59,842 nt of DNA from UBA877 sp035506155 (lineage in GTDB: Bacteria; Chloroflexota; Anaerolineae; Anaerolineales; Villigracilaceae). The stretch lies in the NCBI GenBank assembly GCA_035506155.1, contig DATJPX010000043.1, positions 1 through 59,842 of the forward strand. Direction: 5' to 3'. The translations under genes and the position numbers were made by a program. The notes under the pieces are model-generated. The model worked only from the letters and a program-made list of their open reading frames with translations. It searched no databases and was not told where the DNA came from. The stretch's first letter is position 1; every line of letters begins with the position of its first letter. Positions 33,965 through 42,624 of the stretch are shown here, piece after piece.

Positions 33965-33994
33965 CTCACCCACTGAAAATCGGGTGAGTTTTTT
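33965..33994 (+). terminator. Terminator after the phosphatase gene
   Basis: CTCACCC (33965-33971) and GGGTGAG (33982-33988) form a 7-bp stem with a 10-base loop, followed by TTTTTT. Confidence 0.85.
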
Positions 33995-34061
33995 ATCCTT
34001 TGGCGAATTGTGAAAGATGGGACCCGCTGTCAGTCGGGGCGGAAGACGTCTGGACCACTGC

Positions 34062-34090
34062 TTGACTTCGAGACTCCGCTGTGCTAGAAT
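34062..34090 (+). promoter_or_regulatory. Promoter of the yceD-rpoD-TIR operon
   Basis: TTGACT (34062-34067) and TAGAAT (34085-34090) with a 17-base spacer. The same -10 hexamer and spacing occur before the tRNA genes at 41895, so this may be the organism's housekeeping form. Transcription would start near 34097. Confidence 0.75.
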
Positions 34091-34126
34091 GTAAGCGGTT
34101 CCAATACTTGCGTATAGAAGTATATT

Positions 34127-34633
34127 GTGGCTAATCTTCGACGTCCTCTACGGCTCAACGTTGGATTCCTGATCAATTCTACAATCGGCACTAGCCGTGA
34201 TTTTGACTTCGATTTTGAGACCATGCAGTTGGGGGAAGATCTTACAGTCAGTAATTTCTCCGGTTCTGCCCGTTTCGACCGCACCCCTCAGGGATTGCTT
34301 CTGCAAGGCGAGTTCGCCGCCGTCACCGACCTCGAGTGCGTGCGCTGCCTGGAAGCCTTTTCCCAACCCTTGAAATGGTCGTTCACCGACTTGTATGCGT
34401 TTGACAAGCGTTCGATCTCGGAATCCAACCTGCTCGTTCCCGAGGATGGTCAAATCGACCTGGAACCGCTCCTGCGGGAGTACGCACTGCTCGAAATCCC
34501 GATCAGCCCGGTCTGCAAACCGGATTGCAAAGGCCTTTGTCCGATTTGTGGGGAAAACCTGAACCAGACGGACTGTGGTCACCGCCCCGAGTCTGATTCG
34601 CCGTTCGCGGCGTTGAAAGACCTGCTGAAGTAG
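34127..34633 (+). CDS. yceD: YceD-family (DUF177) protein
   Basis: A 168-residue product of the YceD family, which is linked with 23S rRNA accumulation and usually sits upstream of rpmF. Signatures are CVRCLEAFSQPL around 65 and the cysteine-rich CKPDCKGLCPICGENLNQTDC near 125-147. The start is GTG 34127. Here the downstream neighbour is the sigma-factor gene, 25 bases on, and rpmF is absent. Confidence 0.88.
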   Translation: MANLRRPLRLNVGFLINSTIGTSRDFDFDFETMQLGEDLTVSNFSGSARFDRTPQGLLLQGEFAAVTDLECVRCLEAFSQPLKWSFTDLYAFDKRSISESNLLVPEDGQIDLEPLLREYALLEIPISPVCKPDCKGLCPICGENLNQTDCGHRPESDSPFAALKDLLK

Positions 34634-34658
34634 GTTGCGCAGATGAGGAGGGTAATGC

Positions 34659-35846
34659 ATGGCGCCGCTTGACCGAAGATCCCGAAACCGCGAATTATTG
34701 AATCTCCTCCTGGAGAAGGCTTCCGTCCAGGGGTACCTGACTACCGACGATCTGTTGGAAGTATCGCCGGATGTGGGCGAGGATACCGAACGGCTGTCGG
34801 TCATCATGCTGGCCCTTCGCCATCGCGGCGTCGACGTCATGGATTCCGAGCCAATGGACGCGCCGGCCGGGGAATTGATGGCCGTCCCGGAGATGGATGC
34901 CTGGTCCGATGCGGAACAGCCTGTGACCGGGGATTATACGAGCGACGATACCGTCGGGATGTACCTCAAGGAGATGTCCCGCGTTCCCCTCCTGAAAGCC
35001 GACGAAGAGTACGAGCTGGCGATCCGGATCGAGGACGGCCGCCGGGCGAAGGCCGAGCTGATGCGTTTCGGCACCCGCAAGCGGGTCCAGGACCGACAGC
35101 GCCTGGAGGCCCTGGTCCAGGACGGCATCTTGGCCCGCGAGCACATCATCAAGGCCAACACCCGCCTGGTGGTCAGCATCGCCAAGAAATACATGGGCCG
35201 CGGCGTCCATTTCCTGGATTTGATCCAGGAAGGCAACCTCGGCTTGATGAAGGCGGTCGAGAAGTACGACGTCCACAAGGGCTTCCGCTTCTCCACGTAT
35301 GCCACCTGGTGGATCCGCCAGACCATCACACGGGCGATCGCCGACCAGGCCCGCACCATCCGTATCCCGGTCCACATGAGTGACCGGATCCGCCAGACTT
35401 ACAAGGCCACCCACGATCTCGAGCAGCGCCTGGGACGTGTCCCGACCCCTGAAGAGCTGGCGGCCGAGCTGCACCTTGATTTGGAAAAGCTCCAATGGAT
35501 CCTCAAAGTCTCCTGGCTGCCGCTCTCGCTGGAGAGCCCGGTCGGGGACGATGAAGAGTCCGAGCTGGGCATGTTCATCGAGGACGAGCTCAGCCCAACG
35601 CCCATGCAGAGCGCCTACCAGTCCATGCTGAAGGAAAAGATCGATGAGGTCCTCGGGACCCTCTCGCCGCGGGAGGCGCGGGTCCTGCGTCTGCGCTTCG
35701 GGCTGGACACGGGTGTGCCTTATACGCTGGAGGAAGTGGGGGAGAAGTTCGGCCTGACCCGTGAGCGTATCCGCCAAATCGAGGGAAAGGCCCTGCGCCG
35801 GCTGCGCCATCCAAGGCGGGCGCGGCAGTTGAAAGAATATCTGTAA
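34659..35846 (+). CDS. rpoD: Primary RNA polymerase sigma factor
   Basis: A 395-residue group 1 sigma-70. Region 1.1 is about residues 8-65 (LLNLLLEKASVQGYLTTDDL); 1.2 begins DTVGMYLKEMSRVPLL near 94; region 2 has ANTRLVVSIAKKYMGRGVHF, LDLIQEGNLGLMKAVEKYD and the -10-binding RFSTYATWWIRQTITRAIAD; region 3 is in RIPVHMSDRIRQTY onward; region 4 ends GLTRERIRQIEGKALRRLRH. GAGG precedes ATG 34659. It is flanked by yceD and a TIR-domain gene 16 bases downstream. Confidence 0.96.
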   Translation: MAPLDRRSRNRELLNLLLEKASVQGYLTTDDLLEVSPDVGEDTERLSVIMLALRHRGVDVMDSEPMDAPAGELMAVPEMDAWSDAEQPVTGDYTSDDTVGMYLKEMSRVPLLKADEEYELAIRIEDGRRAKAELMRFGTRKRVQDRQRLEALVQDGILAREHIIKANTRLVVSIAKKYMGRGVHFLDLIQEGNLGLMKAVEKYDVHKGFRFSTYATWWIRQTITRAIADQARTIRIPVHMSDRIRQTYKATHDLEQRLGRVPTPEELAAELHLDLEKLQWILKVSWLPLSLESPVGDDEESELGMFIEDELSPTPMQSAYQSMLKEKIDEVLGTLSPREARVLRLRFGLDTGVPYTLEEVGEKFGLTRERIRQIEGKALRRLRHPRRARQLKEYL

Positions 35847-35862
35847 TTCCGGGGAGGCAAGC

Positions 35863-36696
35863 GTGACGGGGATCGTGGTAAGTTCTGTCCTTGCGATTAC
35901 AAAAAACCTAAAGGAATTTTTCGAAACAACCGATCCCAGCCGGCTGGTTGAGGACGAACGCTTCGAGAACTCCTTGAAAGCTGTCCTGAATGCCGTCCAT
36001 GCGACGAACCAATATTTGAATTTCCTCAGCGGCAGGAAGACCATCGATCCCAAGCTGGAGAAACGGCTGCCCGATTTATGGACCGTTGCCGGCTCGGAAT
36101 TGAAGGAATTCGACGCGGAGCTTGCCCGGCAATGTGCGCCGAAGAATCTGTTTTTGTCCGGCAAGACTGCGCCGGATTATCCCGGGATCAATCGGGCAAG
36201 AAACGCGCTCCAAAACCTGGAATTCCGCCTTGAACAGGCGATGAAGACCAATCCGGCCTGGTCGAGCGCCGACCTGCAGAAGGCTGCCGCCCGGGAAAGA
36301 TTCCTGTCCGAGCGGCTCGAGGTCGAAAAGCCTTATGTCTTTATCAGTTACAGCCACAAAGACAAGAAATACGCCCACCGGCTTAAAAAGGCCCTCGAAG
36401 ATCGAGGCTACCGCGCCTGGATCGATGACCTGATCGATTACGGCGAGGAGTGGCCAAGGGTCATTGAAACCCATATCGACCATTGCGATGATTTTGTCCT
36501 CGTCATGTCGCGCCGTTCGTATCAATCCAGATGGGTCCATAATGAATTATCCCGGGCGATCAGGAAACGAAAACATATCCTGCCAATCCTTCTGGATGGA
36601 GATCTCTGGTTTGAAGTGGAATCCATCCAGGCGGTGATGATTAAGAACAACCAATTGCCGTCCTCTCGTTTTTTTGACCAGTTGAAGAAGCCGTAG
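35863..36696 (+). CDS. TIR-domain protein with helical N-terminal domain
   Basis: A 277-residue product. Residues 155-277 form a TIR domain: KPYVFISYSHKDKKYAHRLK (strand A and box 1), RGYRAWIDDLIDYGEEWPRV, then VLVMSRRSYQSRWVHNELSR containing Glu228, placed like the catalytic Glu of NAD-consuming TIR enzymes. Residues 1-150 are predicted helical and match nothing I know. The start is GTG 35863 after GGGGAGG. It is 16 bases after rpoD and before a terminator, so it seems to share the sigma-factor transcript. NADase activity or a role in defence are inferences. Confidence 0.88.
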   Translation: MTGIVVSSVLAITKNLKEFFETTDPSRLVEDERFENSLKAVLNAVHATNQYLNFLSGRKTIDPKLEKRLPDLWTVAGSELKEFDAELARQCAPKNLFLSGKTAPDYPGINRARNALQNLEFRLEQAMKTNPAWSSADLQKAAARERFLSERLEVEKPYVFISYSHKDKKYAHRLKKALEDRGYRAWIDDLIDYGEEWPRVIETHIDHCDDFVLVMSRRSYQSRWVHNELSRAIRKRKHILPILLDGDLWFEVESIQAVMIKNNQLPSSRFFDQLKKP

Positions 36697-36702
36697 CGAT
36701 AA

Positions 36703-36744
36703 CAAGACGCCCCGCTCCAGTATAAGAGCGAGGCGTCTTGTTTT
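36703..36744. terminator. Terminator between convergent genes
   Basis: CAAGACGCC (36703-36711) pairs with GGCGTCTTG (36732-36740), with an inner CGCTC/GAGCG stem, followed by TTTT. It separates the TIR gene from the leftward ABC exporter. Confidence 0.8.
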
Positions 36745-36779
36745 GTGGGAAGATCGGGAAATAGGGGGAAAAAGCGGAC

Positions 36780-38510
36780 TTATTTCTGGACGGAATATAA
36801 GCGCTTGTACAACCCCCCGAGCTCGATCAGCTCCTCGTGCGTCCCGATCTCGCGGATGGATTTGTCCTCCAACACCACGATCTGGTCGGCGTTGCGGATG
36901 GTGGACAGGCGGTGGGCGATGATGATGGTCGTGCGACCCTGCATCAGCCGTTCCAGGGCCTGCTGGATAAGCTGCTCGGTTTCCGTGTCAACCGAGGAGG
37001 TGGCTTCGTCGAGAATGAGGATGGGGGCGTCCTTCAGGATGGCCCGGGCGATCGACAGGCGCTGCTTTTGCCCGCCTGAGAGCTTGACGCCGCGCTCCCC
37101 GATCAAGGTGTCGTAGCCCTGGGGCAGGTCAGCGATGAAGTCGTGGGCGTTGGCGGCCCGGGCGGCTGCGATCAACTCCGCCTCGCCGGCATCCGGGCGG
37201 CCGAAGAGCAGGTTCTCCCGGACCGTCCCGTAGAACAGGAAGACGTCCTGCAGGACGATGCTGATTTGCCGGCGCAGGCTCTCCAGGGTGTATTCGCGCA
37301 GCTCGCAGCCGTCCAGCTGGATCGAGCCATCCGTGATGTCGTAGAAGCGCGGGATCAGGCTGACCAGGGTGGTCTTGCCCACACCGGTCGGCCCGACCAG
37401 GGCCACCACCGATTTGGCCGGAACTTCCAGCGAAATATCCTCCAGCACCGGGATGCCCCGGGTATATTCGAAATTCACGTTGCGGAAGACCACCTCACCG
37501 TTGACCCGTCCGGCCAGCGGACCGGCGCCGCGCACGTTCTGTGGCTCATGCGGCTCGGCCATCAGGTCTGCCACCCGGTCCGCGCCGGCCAAGGAGGACT
37601 GGATGGCTTCCCAGGCGCCGCTCAGGTTCTGGACCGGGGCGTAGAAGCTCTGCAGGTACAGGAAAAAGGCCACCAAGTCCGCGACCGGCAGGGACCCTTT
37701 CAGGGCCAACTGCCCGCCGAAGTAGACCACGATCAGGGTCCCAAGCGATGAAGTGAATTCGACGAAAGGTTGGAAGGTGGCCATCAGCTTCAGGGCGCTT
37801 AGCTGGGATTTGCGGTAGTTCTCGATGCCGATGTGGACACGCCGGGCTTCCTCGGTCTCGCGGGTAAAGGCCTTGATCTCGCGGATGCCCGACAGGTTGT
37901 CGTTCAGCAGGGCGTTCAGGTCGCCGAGGACCTTCTGACGGTTGCGGAAGGCCGGGCGGACGTATTTGGCGTAAACCCGCAGGGACAGGAATACCAGCGG
38001 GATCGGGATCAGGCTGAGCAGGGTCAGCTTCCAGTTCAGGCTGAAAAGGACGATCGTCACTCCGACCAGGGTGACCAGATTGACGACCACATCCGGGATG
38101 GCGTGGGCAATGAACTGCTCGAATAGGTCGGTATCATTGACCACGTTGGACATCAGGTTGCCGACCTGCTTGTCTTCGTAGAAGCGCAGGGACAGGCGCT
38201 GCATGTGTTCGTAGATGTACTCGCGCACGTCCGCCACCACGCCCCAGCCGGCCACGTGAGCCACGTACGAGCGGACGAACGACAGGCCGGCCCGGACGAG
38301 GTAGGCGCCCAGGACGATCGCCGCCAGGATCGTGACATAATTCATGCTGGCCAGCGTGGCGCCCGGTTCGGTGACCCGCGCCACCAGCAGCTTGATGATC
38401 CAGGGGATGAGCAGTTGGATTCCAACCAGGGCAAGCATGCTGATGGCGGTCAGCACCAGCGACCAGGTGTAGCGGCGAGCGTAATTGATGATCAATTGAA
38501 AAGGTTTCAT
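36780..38510 (-). CDS. ABC exporter, MsbA/LmrA type half-transporter
   Basis: A 576-residue fused permease-ATPase. I set the start at ATG 38510 (MKPFQLIINYARRYTWSLVL) with GAGG upstream; earlier in-frame ATGs extend it by up to 22 residues without a site. The membrane domain has six helices (about 1-300). The ATPase domain shows Walker A VGPTGVGKTTLVSL, signature KLSGGQKQRLSIARA, Walker B ILILDEATSSVD and the H-loop IIAHRLSTI. It most likely works as a homodimer. Export of lipid, drug or peptide is possible. No partner gene is adjacent. Confidence 0.93.
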   Translation of the reverse strand: MKPFQLIINYARRYTWSLVLTAISMLALVGIQLLIPWIIKLLVARVTEPGATLASMNYVTILAAIVLGAYLVRAGLSFVRSYVAHVAGWGVVADVREYIYEHMQRLSLRFYEDKQVGNLMSNVVNDTDLFEQFIAHAIPDVVVNLVTLVGVTIVLFSLNWKLTLLSLIPIPLVFLSLRVYAKYVRPAFRNRQKVLGDLNALLNDNLSGIREIKAFTRETEEARRVHIGIENYRKSQLSALKLMATFQPFVEFTSSLGTLIVVYFGGQLALKGSLPVADLVAFFLYLQSFYAPVQNLSGAWEAIQSSLAGADRVADLMAEPHEPQNVRGAGPLAGRVNGEVVFRNVNFEYTRGIPVLEDISLEVPAKSVVALVGPTGVGKTTLVSLIPRFYDITDGSIQLDGCELREYTLESLRRQISIVLQDVFLFYGTVRENLLFGRPDAGEAELIAAARAANAHDFIADLPQGYDTLIGERGVKLSGGQKQRLSIARAILKDAPILILDEATSSVDTETEQLIQQALERLMQGRTTIIIAHRLSTIRNADQIVVLEDKSIREIGTHEELIELGGLYKRLYSVQK

Positions 38511-38608
38511 GAATTCCTCGGCAGCCATTGTAAAGCCGATCCGGCAATCCGCCCAGGCTTGTGCCTTTGGGGACATGCCTAATTATCTGAAAATGGAAAC
38601 GAAATGAT

Positions 38609-38637
38609 TTGCTTGCCCCTCCGATTTGCTATACAAT
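38609..38637 (+). promoter_or_regulatory. Putative promoter of the HD-GYP gene
   Basis: TTGCTT (38609-38614) and TACAAT (38632-38637) with a 17-base spacer, about 70 bases before the start codon. Confidence 0.5.
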
Positions 38638-38707
38638 AGTTTATCAGGCTGAGATTATGGTGCAAATGGTCTGTGGATGAATTGCCGGAGGGTTGATCTG
38701 ACTTTGG

Positions 38708-41700
38708 ATGCATATGGCTGACAAAGCTCAAGCGAGGCGGACCCTTTCCAAATATATGACCCCGGGGCTTTGTGCTTCCATTTTCGAGCGAGCCGAAGAG
38801 GGGATGTTGGTATTGGACCCACAGCAAAGGATCGTGGAGACCAATGAGGCGGCCTTGGCGCTCCTCGGGTACCCGCGTAAAAACCTCCTCGGACGTTGCC
38901 TGGCGGAACTGTATCCTGCGGATGCAAAGGGCCCTGAGCTTGCCAAGTTGACGATCCGCAAACCTGTTGTGGGTGTTTATCAGTGGCGTAGCCAGCAGGG
39001 GGGTAGCAAAGCGTTCTTCACCGAAATTCGAAAATTTGTCGACGGCGGTCACTTGGTGATCTTATGCGATCCAGTCAGACCAATTGCTGCTGGCCAGGAA
39101 ATGACCCAGACGATCTTCGAGAACTCGACCGCGGGGGTTGCCCTGGTGGATCTGGACGGGCGGTATCGAATGGTCAATCCCGCCTTCAGCCAGCTCTTTG
39201 GCTATTCCCCCGACGAGCTGTTGACGGTCGATTTCTTCAAGATCACCCACCCGGAAGACATCGAACTCAGCCGGAGGATCATGCAGCAGGTGCTGGACAG
39301 TCGCGGCAAGGGCATTCGCTATACCAAGCGATATATTCACAAGGACGGCCATACTATCTGGACGGAGGTCACTTCGACGTTGGTCGTCGACGCCGATGGA
39401 AAGCCGTCCTATTTCGTCACCCACATCAACGACATCACCGAACGGAAGCTGGCGGAAGATAACCTGCGTGAGAGCGAGGAAAAGTACCGCTGCCTGGTGG
39501 AAGTGTCCCCGCTCGCCATGTGGATCAACAAGAACGGCGTCATCAATTACATGAATCCCGCTGCGCTGAGAGTCCTCGGGGCGACGGATCTCGCCCAGGT
39601 GGTCGGGAAGCCGGTCTTTAACTTCATCCATCCTGACTATCACGCCATGGTCAGGGAGCGCATCACCCGGATGGTCGACAAAGGCGAAGTCGTGCCGCTG
39701 CTGGAAGAGAAGTACATCCGCCTGGACGGCAGCGTGGTGGACGTGGAAGTCACCGCCACCCCATTCGAGGCCGTCGATGGACGCGCCATGCAGGTGTTCT
39801 TCCAGGACATCACCGAGCGAAAGCGCGCCGACCAGGCGATCCGCGCCAGCGAACGGCGCCTGTCCGAGGCGCTGCGGGTTGCCAAGATGGGCTCCTGGGA
39901 ATACGACATCCAAACCGGCTTGTTTACCTTCAACGATCAATACTATGCCTTGCATAAGACCACTGCCGAGGCAGCCGGCGGGTATCAGATGACGGCCGAG
40001 AATTTCGCCCGCCATTACGTCTTTCCTGAAGACGCCTATACCGTGCAGGAAGTCATAGACGAAGCCATTGCGTCGGAGGACGCCAACTTCCAGAAACAAC
40101 TGGAAGGGCGGATCATCTGTGCGGATGGTGAGGTGCGCTGGATCGTCATCTGGTTCCGCGGAGAAAAAGATGCCCAGGGGCAGACAGTCAAGCTCCATGG
40201 GGTGAATCAAGATATTCACGATCGCAAACTGGCCGAAGAGAGGGTCTATCAAAGCGCTCATCGCTCGGAGGCCCTTGCCCGGATCGCCTCACTGATCAAC
40301 AAACAACAGGACCTGAACAGCCTGCTGAATTCGGTGTGTCTGGAGACGGCCCGGGCGATGAAAGCGCAGGCAGCCGGGATCCTCCTGGCAGACCCCGGTT
40401 CTCAAGTGGCCGCGCTGGCAGCGGAGGATGGCCTGCCGCCTGACCTGAAGAAGGAATTCCCCTCTCTTCCGCTGGCCGAGTTCAATGAGAGGATGAAGAA
40501 GTATTCAGAACCGTTGATCCGGATTGCAGACCTCCGGGAGGTGCCCGTCAATCCTGCCAGCGAGATCATGGCGCGTTTCGGCGTCCGGTCTCTGGTGATC
40601 GTCAAGATCATGTGGAAATTGCAGACGATCGGCGCGCTGATCGTCCTGAGCATCGGCCAGACCCATCAGTTCGAGGCGGACGATGCCGCCTGGTTGCAAA
40701 CTCTCGCCAACGAAGCGGCTCAAGCGATTGCCAACGCCCGCCTCCTGGAAGACGCCAAGCGCAGGCTCGAGCGCCTGGAAGCCCTGCGGACCATCGACAA
40801 CGTGATTACTGCCAGCCTGGACCTGCACCATACCCTTTCCGTATTCCTGGAGCAATTGCGGAACCAACTGCACGTGGACGCGGCGGATGTACTTTTGTTC
40901 AATTCTCACAACCTGACGCTCGAATATGCTTCCGGAATCGGCCTGCAAACGGAGGCTTTGAAGAGCAGCCGCCTGGCTCCGAATGGCGACCCGGCCGGCA
41001 GCATTGTCCTGGAGCGGCGGAGCATCCAAATCCCGGATCTCCAGAGCGGGCCTGATTTTTACCGCCTGCAAGGATTCAAGTCCGAAGGGTTTGTCAGTTA
41101 CTACGGGGTCCCGCTGATCTCCAAGGGGCAGGTGCGCGGGGTCTTGGAGATCTTCCACCGTTCCCCGAAGAAGCATGACAATGAGTGGATCGATTTCCTC
41201 GAAGCCCTTGCCGGTCAGGCTGCCATCTCGATCGATAATGCTTCCCTTTTCGATGAATTGCAGCGCTCTAATTTGGAATTGACCCTGGCATATGAAGCGA
41301 CCATCGATGGCTGGTCGCTTGCCATGGATATGCGCGATAAGGAGACGGAAGGCCATACCCAGCGCGTTACCCAGCTGACTGTTCGCCTGGCCGAGGAGAT
41401 GGGTTTGAAAGACGATGAACTTGTCCACATCCGCCGAGGCGCCATGCTCCATGATATCGGGAAGATGGGCGTTCCCGATGATATCCTGTTGAAGCCAGCC
41501 CAGCTCGATGAACGAGAAGAAGCTCTAATGAAGAAGCACCCTCAATATGCATATGAGATGCTTTCTTCGATCAAATACCTGAAGACTTCCCTGGATATTC
41601 CTTATTGCCATCATGAGAGATGGGATGGCTCGGGCTACCCGCGCGGACTTGCCGGAGAGCAGATTCCCCTGCCCGCCCGCCTGTTTGCGATCATAGACGT

Positions 41701-41851
41701 TTGGGATGCCCTCACCACGGATCGCCCTTATCGCGCTGCCTGGGACAAGGACAAGGCGATCGCTTACATCCGGGAACAGTCCGGCCGCTATTTTGATCCG
41801 GATATCGTTGCCCTTTTCCTGAAAACGATCGAGAGAGAAAAAACGGATTGA
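38708..41851 (+). CDS. Multi-PAS/GAF HD-GYP phosphodiesterase
   Basis: A 1047-residue soluble sensor. Four PAS domains are visible (about 18-110; 132-255 with FENSTAGVALVDLDGRYRMV; 258-375; 380-510 with AKMGSWEYDIQTGLFTFNDQ), then two GAF domains (about 530-680 and 690-850), then an HD-GYP domain (about 875-1045) with HDIGKMGVPDDIL and the GYP motif in WDGSGYPRGLAGEQIPLPAR. HD-GYP proteins break down cyclic-di-GMP. An in-frame stop at 38699 fixes the start at ATG 38708 or 38714; neither has a good binding site. Confidence 0.92.
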   Translation: MHMADKAQARRTLSKYMTPGLCASIFERAEEGMLVLDPQQRIVETNEAALALLGYPRKNLLGRCLAELYPADAKGPELAKLTIRKPVVGVYQWRSQQGGSKAFFTEIRKFVDGGHLVILCDPVRPIAAGQEMTQTIFENSTAGVALVDLDGRYRMVNPAFSQLFGYSPDELLTVDFFKITHPEDIELSRRIMQQVLDSRGKGIRYTKRYIHKDGHTIWTEVTSTLVVDADGKPSYFVTHINDITERKLAEDNLRESEEKYRCLVEVSPLAMWINKNGVINYMNPAALRVLGATDLAQVVGKPVFNFIHPDYHAMVRERITRMVDKGEVVPLLEEKYIRLDGSVVDVEVTATPFEAVDGRAMQVFFQDITERKRADQAIRASERRLSEALRVAKMGSWEYDIQTGLFTFNDQYYALHKTTAEAAGGYQMTAENFARHYVFPEDAYTVQEVIDEAIASEDANFQKQLEGRIICADGEVRWIVIWFRGEKDAQGQTVKLHGVNQDIHDRKLAEERVYQSAHRSEALARIASLINKQQDLNSLLNSVCLETARAMKAQAAGILLADPGSQVAALAAEDGLPPDLKKEFPSLPLAEFNERMKKYSEPLIRIADLREVPVNPASEIMARFGVRSLVIVKIMWKLQTIGALIVLSIGQTHQFEADDAAWLQTLANEAAQAIANARLLEDAKRRLERLEALRTIDNVITASLDLHHTLSVFLEQLRNQLHVDAADVLLFNSHNLTLEYASGIGLQTEALKSSRLAPNGDPAGSIVLERRSIQIPDLQSGPDFYRLQGFKSEGFVSYYGVPLISKGQVRGVLEIFHRSPKKHDNEWIDFLEALAGQAAISIDNASLFDELQRSNLELTLAYEATIDGWSLAMDMRDKETEGHTQRVTQLTVRLAEEMGLKDDELVHIRRGAMLHDIGKMGVPDDILLKPAQLDEREEALMKKHPQYAYEMLSSIKYLKTSLDIPYCHHERWDGSGYPRGLAGEQIPLPARLFAIIDVWDALTTDRPYRAAWDKDKAIAYIREQSGRYFDPDIVALFLKTIEREKTD

Positions 41852-41894
41852 CGGCGGCGGATATATTCCAGCACGAAATTGGCTCCTCGTTTGC

Positions 41895-41923
41895 TTGACA
41901 TCTGTCCCTGCCTCAGGTAGAAT
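41895..41923 (+). promoter_or_regulatory. Promoter of the tRNA-Ala genes
   Basis: A perfect TTGACA (41895-41900), a 17-base spacer and TAGAAT (41918-41923). Transcription would start near 41930, 30 bases before the first tRNA. Confidence 0.8.
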
Positions 41924-41959
41924 ACCCCACGCCCATGAAATAGCCTGCTGGGTAGAACC

Positions 41960-42032
41960 GGGCCTGTAGCGCAGTTGGGAGCGCGCCTCAATCGCACTGA
42001 GGAGGTCAGGGGTTCGAATCCCCTCAGGTCCA
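41960..42032 (+). tRNA. tRNA-Ala, anticodon CGC
   Basis: A 73-base cloverleaf: acceptor GGGCCTG pairs with CAGGTCC, D-arm TAGCGCAGTTGGGAGCGC, anticodon stem CCTCA/TGAGG with loop ATCGCAC giving anticodon CGC, T-arm AGGGGTTCGAATCCCCT. The 3' CCA is not encoded. It decodes GCG. Confidence 0.95.
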
Positions 42033-42041
42033 CTGGAGTGC

Positions 42042-42068
42042 GAATGCAGAATTAAGCATTCCGCATTC
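42042..42068. repeat. Short palindromic filler between the tRNA genes
   Basis: GAATGC at 42042 can pair with GCATTC at 42056-42061 or with a second GCATTC at 42063-42068. It lies in the 62-base gap between the tRNA genes and may serve in processing, or be a copy of a dispersed intergenic repeat. Confidence 0.5.
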
Positions 42069-42094
42069 ATCCTTCAAAAACCAGCATTACGAAC

Positions 42095-42167
42095 GGGCCC
42101 ATAGCGCAGTTGGGAGCGCGTCTCAATGGCATTGAGAAGGTCGCGAGTTCGAATCTCGCTGGGTCCA
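42095..42167 (+). tRNA. tRNA-Ala, anticodon GGC
   Basis: A 73-base cloverleaf: acceptor GGGCCCA/TGGGTCC (one G-U pair), D-arm TAGCGCAGTTGGGAGCGC identical to that of the upstream tRNA, anticodon stem TCTCA/TGAGA with loop ATGGCAT giving anticodon GGC, T-arm GCGAGTTCGAATCTCGC. The 3' CCA is not encoded. It decodes GCC and GCU. Confidence 0.95.
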
Positions 42168-42201
42168 CAGAAGCCCTTAGCGATTGGCAGTTGGCATCGA
42201 G

Positions 42202-42229
42202 CTGACGCTGGTCGCTAAAGTGCTATAAT
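42202..42229 (+). promoter_or_regulatory. Promoter of the T-box leader
   Basis: CTGACG (42202-42207) and a perfect TATAAT (42224-42229) with a 16-base spacer. The start would be near 42236, at the 5' end of the T-box RNA. Confidence 0.6.
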
Positions 42230-42235
42230 GGGACA

Positions 42236-42591
42236 AATAATGAAAGTCAGGACAGGAGTAGTAGGTCATCCCGTCAGCGAGAAGGGAGAGCGAGGTGGAA
42301 GCCCTTCACGGTGCAAACGGGAGCGCCAAACGCCTTGAGCGGAGCGCGAGCGAAGCGAGGGCGTAGTCGAAAGACCGAACTCGCCTGTTGCCCTGAGCCG
42401 AGGGTCGAGCATCGAGACCCGGAGACGAAGGGAGACTGCGCTGGTGAAGCCAGTAGTCAGCGCCGGGAACGCCCGTTACAGCAGACTGAGTGGCGGTAGC
42501 GCAAAATGTCATTTTGCGTTACGGCAACCAGGGTGGTACCACGGAGCTGACCCTTCGTCCCTGAACGGATGAAGGGATTTTTGTTTTTTTT
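42236..42591 (+). ncRNA. T-box leader controlling leuS
   Basis: The conserved T-box AGGGTGGTACCACGG is at 42530-42544, and the competing terminator follows: CCCTTCGTCC (42551-42560) with GGATGAAGGG (42567-42576) and a long T tract. Stem III is seen as GCGCAAAAT/ATTTTGCG at 42499-42519. The 5' part has the AGTAG specifier-loop motif near 42258, the distal hairpin GAAGGG/CCCTTC and the conserved GGTGGAA. Uncharged tRNA binds and prevents termination. I could not assign the specifier codon. The leader is about 350 bases, longer than usual, and its middle (42325-42430) is a GC-rich repeat-like stretch. Confidence 0.9.
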
Positions 42592-42624
42592 ACCCTTTAC
42601 AGATGCCTTGGAAAGGAGGCGGAA

